A stretch of 64,000 bases of DNA from Ampullaceana balthica. Its lineage: Eukaryota; Mollusca; Gastropoda; Lymnaeidae. The position numbers and the translations under genes are program-made. Each line of letters begins with the position of its first letter. Positions within the stretch are counted from its first letter, which is position 1. The notes beneath the pieces were generated by a model. It had not been told where the DNA came from and made no database searches. It was given only the letters and a program-made list of their open reading frames with translations. Where the stretch lies: contig CALYLW010000746.1 in NCBI GenBank assembly GCA_944989445.1, forward strand, positions 134,813-198,812, written 5' to 3'. This document shows positions 57,901-64,000 of the stretch, piece by piece.

Positions 57901-60900
57901 ACCACATTATGTATTATATAGAGCCGAAAAAATGCCTTAGTTTATCAAATTTAATCTATAAAAAATTTTAACGATTAATCGAGAAATTAATCGTTTATTT
58001 TCGCAGCCCTAATAAATAGTAACAATAACAGGCTTGGCCTTGACTTTGACCTTGTTCATATCATACGCGCAGTGTGTTATTAGCTCTCGTACAGTGCCTC
58101 GACAACTAAGCAAAGTAAAAGAATTTTAAAAATCTTTCCTCAGCCGCAGGCGAACTAAACTAATAGTGATGAGGTGTATATTATTTATAGACCGGAATAG
58201 TAAGAAAACGCTTTGATGTCACGGTCGCTCACTTTTTGGTTCTGGTATTCTGTCGTAACGCAACAAAATATTAACTCCGCGTTATAAGTTTATACCGAAG
58301 TTAAGGTTAACCGTGAGCAACCTTATCATGTACATAAAGAAATTTCAAGCACATGTTAATATTTTGCCGCCATATTGGTTTTCGTTTAACTCGATTGGTT
58401 ATCTCGGCGCCATTTTTCATACCCCAAGGCCGTCGACTTAACCGGGTTCCACTGTAATTCCATATTAGATCATCTGTAAGGTTCAATTATCAAATAGTTT
58501 AATGTTAAAAGTAAAAATAATTGAATATTTTATTAAAAACATTAAAAAGGGGGTGTGTCACTTCAAAATAATGAATGGTCAGTGCTTGAGAAAATTATTT
58601 TAAAAATGTTCTTCAAGTCCTAGCTCATTGAAAATTGGCACACATATCAATCGATTGATAAACCTCGACAGGATTTAATATGAAAGGTGAAGACTTTGAA
58701 TTTCTGCAAAAGTTTTTTGAGGTGAAGATGGCCTATATAAGCTTTGAAAAACTTTGATATTCCAAATTACCTATCGATTGAAAATACGATTAAGACCTAT
58801 CAAAATGTAGGTCAACATGTTGCTGAGAGCTGCAGACGGAAAAGGAACTGGAATATGTGTGGAAAGTACCTATTTATTAATAGTTTTCACCCTCATCGGA
58901 AATTTAAAAACTTGGATCCTCCTGCGCCGAAGTTAATTTCTGATACAAAAAAAGTAGTAGTCTCCCTTGTTATATACTGTATGATTTATTATATACTTGG
59001 CCTGATTCCTTTAAACTCCATTCAAAGTGGGTAAAATACATCATGCGCTTTGCGTAGGCATTCTAAAGATAGGTTTCAACACCTTGATGAGCCTGTAACA
59101 AGCATACCTTGAGCTCCTCTGTTCCAAAATGTCCAACTCACCGGACAATCCTGTAACAGTAATATGAACAAATCTCAATTGTACCTAATTGCAATTTTTT
59201 TTACAGATTTTTCTAAAAATTGTTGATTCTAACTCTAATTAAAATTTTTAAATCTAATCCATCCATTTTACCAGGAGTTTTTCCTACATAAAAGAACACT
59301 TCAGAGAGATATACAGAGCTGACAGTAAAGTTGTTAAAGATTTGTACAAGTCTATGATGTCCCAGCTTGAGTCTATGATAAAAGTAAGTTTTATAAATCA
59401 TTGAAATGGTGAAATGAGATATACAAACGTTTGTTAAAAGTCAAGGGTTTATAGGCTTGGCAAATTTTTCAGTGGTCTTGATAGTACAAAACAGATTGAC
59501 ATGCTTGACTAATTATAACTTTAATTGAATTTTTTCAAAGCAAGAGAACATTGGTTGAGAGTTAATGTTTCTTTAGCAGTTTTTGGAATAATTATTTAAG
59601 AGGCCACTCTCCCATTTCAAATACGTGGAGCTCAGAAAAATCATTGCTTATAATATAAAATCAATTTTTTAAAAACCTTCCAGTACTTTGTCACTGTTGG
59701 TGGGTGGGGGTTGCAAAACATAGAGAAATTAATGATTTAAGAGTTTATAAGACATCAATAGCTTTTTTGGAACTGAATTAAAATAATTGCTAGAAAAATA
59801 AGTAATTTAGTTTTTTTTACCACGTGTTCATTTCTTTTAACAACAGCACGCTTAAATGAACAAATAAATTACATGTATATGTTTGAAAATCAATGATCTT
59901 CTGTAATAGAAAAGAAGATTAAAAAAAACAAAAAAATCAACTTATCTAGCTCTTAACATGCCTATGATTTTTTCTACTACATTCAGGAAGAAATTGATTT
60001 ACAGATAGAAAATAACAAAGTTAAAGAACTCTTACATAATTTGGACCAGATAAACATGGAATACAGTGATCAAACACAAAGGAAATGGTAACCATAAATT
60101 GTTAAACTTTGAAATTTCACATTGGAAATTTGGGATAATATTTCAGGACCTTTTTTTTTATAATTTTACTTTTTAACAATTTAATTTTTAAAATAAATTA
60201 TTGGTATCATAGAGATCTTCCTATAACTAGCATCTTAAAACTGTTTTGAAATCGAGAACATTATTATTCTTTGTCCACTCTAGGTTCATTGTGTGTGTAG
60301 ATTGCTAATCCAGAAGATTCTGGCACAAAATATTATTGGGGCAGAAAGAAGCCAAAAAAAAAGCCACTTAAAGGCTGTGCCAGCCTTGTGATGTGATTTG
60401 AAATAAATCACACCCCCAATGTATTCAGGGGTCGCTGGCAAAATCTCATGCCCTGGAGTGGGCCATCACAGCAGTAACATCCTCCTTTTGCCATTAACTT
60501 TCGCTGAGTATAAGCATAAACTGCACAATCTAGTGCTTTCTTATGTTAAACCAGATGTCCTGGGTCCAAAGTTGCTCAAAACATTTACATGTAATTGTCT
60601 TCATTGGGCAAAATACTTATTACCACCATCTTTCTCACTTTTATCATTGTGGAAAAGTTTCATTTATTTTGGCAGATAATTATAAAATTATTTTAGAAAT
60701 TCAAGAAATAAAGTTGAATACTTGTTAATTACAATTTAATTTTTTTTCATAATTACTGCTCCTCATTATAAAAATATTAGTCATTCTGTATAGTTATGCC
60801 TTTTTATTATTACACTATTTATATAAATTAGCAAAAAAATTATTTTCTGGTAAGTAATATTTCTGCTGATTTAATTTTTTTATCAGGAGACCAAGTGGTA

Positions 60901-61336
60901 ATCCAGAAGAAGATATTAAGGCCCACTTGTTTGAATCAAATATGGTGGAGGTGCAAAAGTTAGAAAAAATCCTGAGTACATTAGAGAGCAAGAACAAATA
61001 CCTCAATGACTGCATTGTGACCACCAATGAAAAATTGCAAGACTCCATTCAAATGGTGGGGACTCACTGTTCTAACTGGCAAGAGGTAGATATAGATTAC
61101 TGTCATTTAAAAAAAAAGCCTTCACTATTTGATTAGAACAAAGAATTTAAGCAAGTGTAGAAACAGTGCTCTCCGTACTCTTACTCTTAGTGATCATAGT
61201 AACTTTTTAAATAACTTAACTTGTCATGACTTTTTATTTTCAGGCTGCCAATGTAGTATCAGATACAACTAAAAAACAAATAATTAGTATGGCCATGAAT
61301 TCACCCATCTCTCTACAATTGGAATCCCCAAGATGA
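54910..61336 (+). CDS. PMF1: PMF1/NNF1, MIS12 kinetochore complex subunit, complete, 5 exons
   Basis: Subunit of the MIS12 (Mtw1) complex, which links centromeric chromatin to the NDC80 microtubule coupler. Exons: 54910-55067, 59275-59383, 59987-60087, 60887-61085, 61244-61336. All have GT/AG borders and compatible phases; total 660 nt, 219 aa (human PMF1 is 205 aa). The NNF1 domain begins near residue 38. The segment SYIKEHFREIYRADSKVV and the following LYKSMMSQLESMIKEEID match human PMF1 YQRFTDCYKCFYQL...IYDKFIAQLQTSIREEISD. The hallmark WRPSGNPEEDI (residues 123-133) matches human WRPSGIPEKDL. A heptad-like coiled coil follows at about 134-190. The N-terminal 35 residues are polar and poorly conserved, as in the family. 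Intron 1 is 4.2 kb and full of repeats. Possible poly(A) signals are AATAAA at 61514 and 61876. Confidence 0.93.
55361..55435. other. GCACGGTTTTGACCGTGC hairpins in PMF1 intron 1
   Basis: GCACGGTTTTGACCGTGC is a 7-bp perfect stem. A diverged second copy, TTGCACAGTTTTGACTGTGA, follows about 40 bp later. A related CGCACGGTTTTTACGTGCG lies at about 57600. Confidence 0.7.
55500..55675. repeat. Palindrome cluster 2 in PMF1 intron 1
   Basis: Several near-perfect palindromes, including GTTACGACATGTCGTAAC (extending to 24 bp at 55501-55524) and GCTACGACATGTCGTAGC (55540-55557). Between them GCTAGCCAGGAAACT recurs, and its inverse AGTTTCCTGGCTAG lies at about 55643, so the whole 175 bp could fold into a large stem. 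Confidence 0.85.
55676..56772. repeat. Duplicated repeat, copy B (uninterrupted), in PMF1 intron 1
   Basis: Collinear with copy A from GTAGAGTAGACACTTCGAAA to GTAGCAGCAGACACTTCG. It retains the pre-insertion site TATTAG at 56612-56617, where copy A carries the LINE. Its end includes a short local duplication CATGTCGTCATGTCGTAGC. Confidence 0.9.
57272..57345 (-). mobile_element. tRNA-derived SINE head
   Basis: The - strand reads CCAGGCGAGTGGTAAATCTT and TAGCGGTTCGAATCCATGG, with an A-box-like and an exact B box (GGTTCGAATCC, 57284-57294). Arms do not pair as in a functional tRNA. An A/T-rich tail follows. Confidence 0.5.
57960..58012. mobile_element. Single hAT MITE end
   Basis: GATTAATCGAGAAATTAATC followed by TTTCGCAGCCCTAATA matches the left end of the element at 25867 in reverse. 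No partner end found. Confidence 0.45.
58420..58456. mobile_element. Single pogo/Tigger-like end
   Basis: Read on the - strand: CAGTGGAACCCGGTTAAGTC followed by GACG. It resembles the left end at 38781. The other end is not seen. Confidence 0.4.
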
Positions 61337-61579
61337 TCTGAGATGCAATAATTGTGGGCTAGGCTATGAGAAAAAGGTGTGAAAGTACTCAATAGAGGAG
61401 AATATTTTTTGTCTTATTTATGTTAAGTCTTTTTTAATTGACTGTCTTGTACAGGTAATATTGAATTTGGGGGATCCACCAACCATAGTTTTTTAAAATT
61501 AGGTTTAGATAAATAAAATTACATTATCTCTATCCCCAAGACTGTACATCCAAAACAAAAACTTGCAATACAATTATTG

Positions 61580-61788
61580 TATGTACTCGAGTATAAGTTG
61601 ATTTCGGGTATAAGTCGACCCCTAATTGTCACTTGAAAAGTGGAATTTTGAATTTTCGTCAATGATCGCTACAGTAAACTCATGGTGTTTATAAATTAAG
61701 TTAGGCATGTATAAGTCGACCCCCTGATTTTGGCGATTGAAATTAAAATTTAAAAAAACTCGACTTATACTTAAGTGTATACAGTATC
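61580..61788. mobile_element. Small MITE downstream of PMF1
   Basis: TATGTACTCGAGTATAAGTT at the left and, on the other strand, TATACACTTAAGTATAAGTC at the right. Internal TATAAGTCGACCCC motifs. It lies in or just past the PMF1 3' UTR. Confidence 0.65.
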
Positions 61789-61799
61789 TAGATTTCATT

Positions 61800-63700
61800 A
61801 ACACTTCATGATGGGTCTTACTTAAAGCATACTTGTTTTCTGTACAGGATTTAAAAACAAAGTATATCTTAAAACAATAAATTTATATTTTTGCTTATTT
61901 ATATTTCACTTTTGGTAATGTGTTAAATGGTACAAGTTTATGTTTAAAAAAGGTCTGCACATTTTAGATTGAGGGGGAAAATGGTTGAACATTTATTATA
62001 GAAATATTGTAAACATTTAAATTTCTGTTTTCACATGAAAATGTATATTAAATGTGATGAAAAGAATGTCACTTCTCTATTCCTGTAACTATTAGTGTAT
62101 TCAAAATACTTAACATTTGTAAAAAATACTGAGATTAAACCATAGTAATTATAAATTATCACTCTAAGCATTTATGAAGTGTTTGTGCAGCCTTTTAAAA
62201 TCTGAAGTTGGATAAATAAATGAAATAATTATTTCACAATATTTCTATTAAAAGTTAGTTCCATATTCTTTGGAGTAAAAAAATGTGTAATATTATTGAG
62301 TAATATCTGTTTTATATAATTTAAATTAAAATTTCCTTATAAGAACACCACCCTGAAGAATAGTTATTGTATCATTATTTTGTATGTACTTTAAAAAAAT
62401 AGACACTATGCTAGATCAGGTTAATGCTTATCATTGGTGTGTCATTTTTTTCAAAACATGACAAAAGAATAATTTTATTTTTAAGGATGTATTAGTATTA
62501 TTTATTCAGAAATTAAGAATAATTATTAACATTAAAAAATACAAATATTGTTTTAATATAAAGTATTTTATTAAATTATTAAAAAGTATCAAAGCAATTA
62601 ATATGTGTCACATTAAAACTTTGGTAACCAGACAAAAGGACAAGTGACAAAACAACATGATTACAAAAGTTTTCAACACCTCTAATGTCTTAAATGCCTT
62701 ATATACAATAAAGTGTTATCAAATCGTTTTTAGATATTCTAAATACCTTATGGTTGGAGAAACACTAGTTAATTATTAGACTTGCGTATGATTACATTAA
62801 AATGAAATTACCACTTGAATTATATGACCTATTCTTTTGATTATACACCATAACCATTACTTCATTCAAAAGTGTAATTGATTACCATTACAATTTACTC
62901 AACTTTTGACTTGTAATAACAATTACATGTACTTTTTTATGTACAACATTTATATATTAGGAATTTTTGGTAATTTGTTTCAATAATGTTAAACTTTGAT
63001 ATTCATTTACTAAGACATGTTTCCTTTCACAATGCAGTATGTGCACATTTTTAGGACCAGCTTTTGGATTTTATTGTTATAGAATAAAGTCAAGGAAGTT
63101 CATTAAATGATTTTAACGTAATCTGAATACACAACCATAGTTTGTAGCAGACCCTTAAAAATTGCATCAGTTATTGTATGTGTGCATGAGCAAGCATGTA
63201 TGTACATACTGACACTGTACAAGGACATTATAATTTTCAGATTCCTTACTAGAGTAAGAGACAAAATGTATGTCATATTGGGTCAAAGTACTACATATAT
63301 GAGTATGCTGTATACCATGACACTACACTGTAAATTGTAAATAAAATGTGTTATTAAATACATTTGTTATTATGGTTAAGATTTTGATCTCATAAGGTGT
63401 ATTACTGTTACTGTTCAATTATTCTGTAAAGTCTACCTTAAAAGTCTGTCTACCTAAATAAGGCAAATAGCTTTGTAAAATTTCATTAAGACTCTCTGCA
63501 GTAAAATATAATGTAATGTTTAAAAAGAAAACGGTAAAATGTTTTAAAAAGAAAAGTACTTAATTCAATGATTTTTTTTGTTGTTCAAAATAGTTCCTTA
63601 TGGGACAATGAAAAAAAAATAAATAAAAACATAACCACAAAAAACAAAAACCCCAAATAACAATGATTTTGACTGAAGAATACAATGTTAGTGTGACTTA
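61800..63700. other. AT-rich intergenic stretch
   Basis: No coding or named element seen. Confidence 0.4.
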
Positions 63701-63723
63701 TGTTTTTATATGATCACTATTTC

Positions 63724-63960
63724 TTATTGCAAATTGGCCACTCGATGTAAATACTTCAGTTTATCTTGCTCCTGTTGGTAACCTTGAACCACTGCAGACC
63801 CTTTTTCTTGTAGCAGTTCATATGCCTTCTTCTTCACTTCGGTTCTCCTACATGTGCCTTCATCAGAGTAAGTTTGTGGCAGGCAATATCCTTCTCAATG
63901 CCATCAAATAAGAGCCACACACTAGAATGACTGCAGTGAAAGAGAGAATTATGTACATTG
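63724..63960 (-). pseudogene. MULE-type transposase C-terminal remnant
   Basis: The - strand first reads HSSVWLLFDGIEKDIACHKL in one frame. It then shifts near 63850 to RTEVKKKAYELLQEKGSAVV...YQQEQDKLKYLHRVANLQ and a stop at 63724. The order (HPS.W.F...L..E....) followed by (RKKY......L..LV..Y.....YLR.IAH.L) is typical of the C-terminus of FLYWCH/MULE-type transposase-derived proteins in animals. No upstream part is in the window. Confidence 0.45.
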
Positions 63961-64000
63961 TGAAAGCCCCTCACAGCAGTTAGTTGTTTTGGGTGAACCC

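Noticed and set aside
1..64000. CRISPR arrays, operons, prokaryotic terminators
   Set aside because: The window is intron-bearing animal DNA; the tandem repeats found are minisatellites without spacer structure.

Overview
The window is AT-rich, intron-containing metazoan nuclear DNA. It has GT/AG introns, single-copy animal genes, and many LINE, SINE, hAT, pogo, Harbinger-like and Helitron copies. The repeat types and compact invertebrate-style genes suggest a lophotrochozoan such as a gastropod mollusc, but this is inference and the species cannot be fixed from the sequence.

Three genes are well supported. (1) A complete 12-exon SHC adaptor gene on the + strand (34623-43835, 463 aa, PTB-CH1-SH2). 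(2) A single-exon gene on the - strand for mitochondrial ribosomal protein bL34m (51474-51890). (3) A complete 5-exon PMF1/NNF1 kinetochore gene (MIS12 complex) on the + strand (54910-61336, 219 aa). A fourth, unidentified gene on the - strand shows as four phase-compatible exons between about 1488 and 17975. The genes have unrelated jobs (receptor tyrosine kinase signalling, mitochondrial translation, chromosome segregation), and nothing suggests joint function.

Layout. 1-18000: introns of the unidentified gene, filled with minisatellites, a hAT pseudogene (4149-5390), a hAT element with repeated terminal units (7762-9192), a Helitron inside a LINE inside a minisatellite (9236-10975), simple repeats, two SINEs and MITEs. 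18000-34600: gene-poor and repeat-dense, with L2-like LINE ends, nested hAT/Helitron insertions (21889-24242), another LINE 3' end (24243-24925) and a Harbinger-like MITE family (26770-32560). 34600-44900: SHC with intronic MITEs. 45060-47780: a decayed non-LTR retrotransposon. 48000-51470: AT-rich intergenic DNA with one MITE. 51474-61520: bL34m and PMF1 in divergent orientation, separated and invaded by a pogo-like element and a duplicated 1-kb repeat. 61520-64000: AT-rich DNA, a small MITE and a transposase-like remnant at the right edge.

The most informative repeat biology is stratigraphic. Target-site duplications, split microsatellites and one filled/empty-site pair let the order of several insertions be read inside this single window. 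I found no clearly new protein-coding system.
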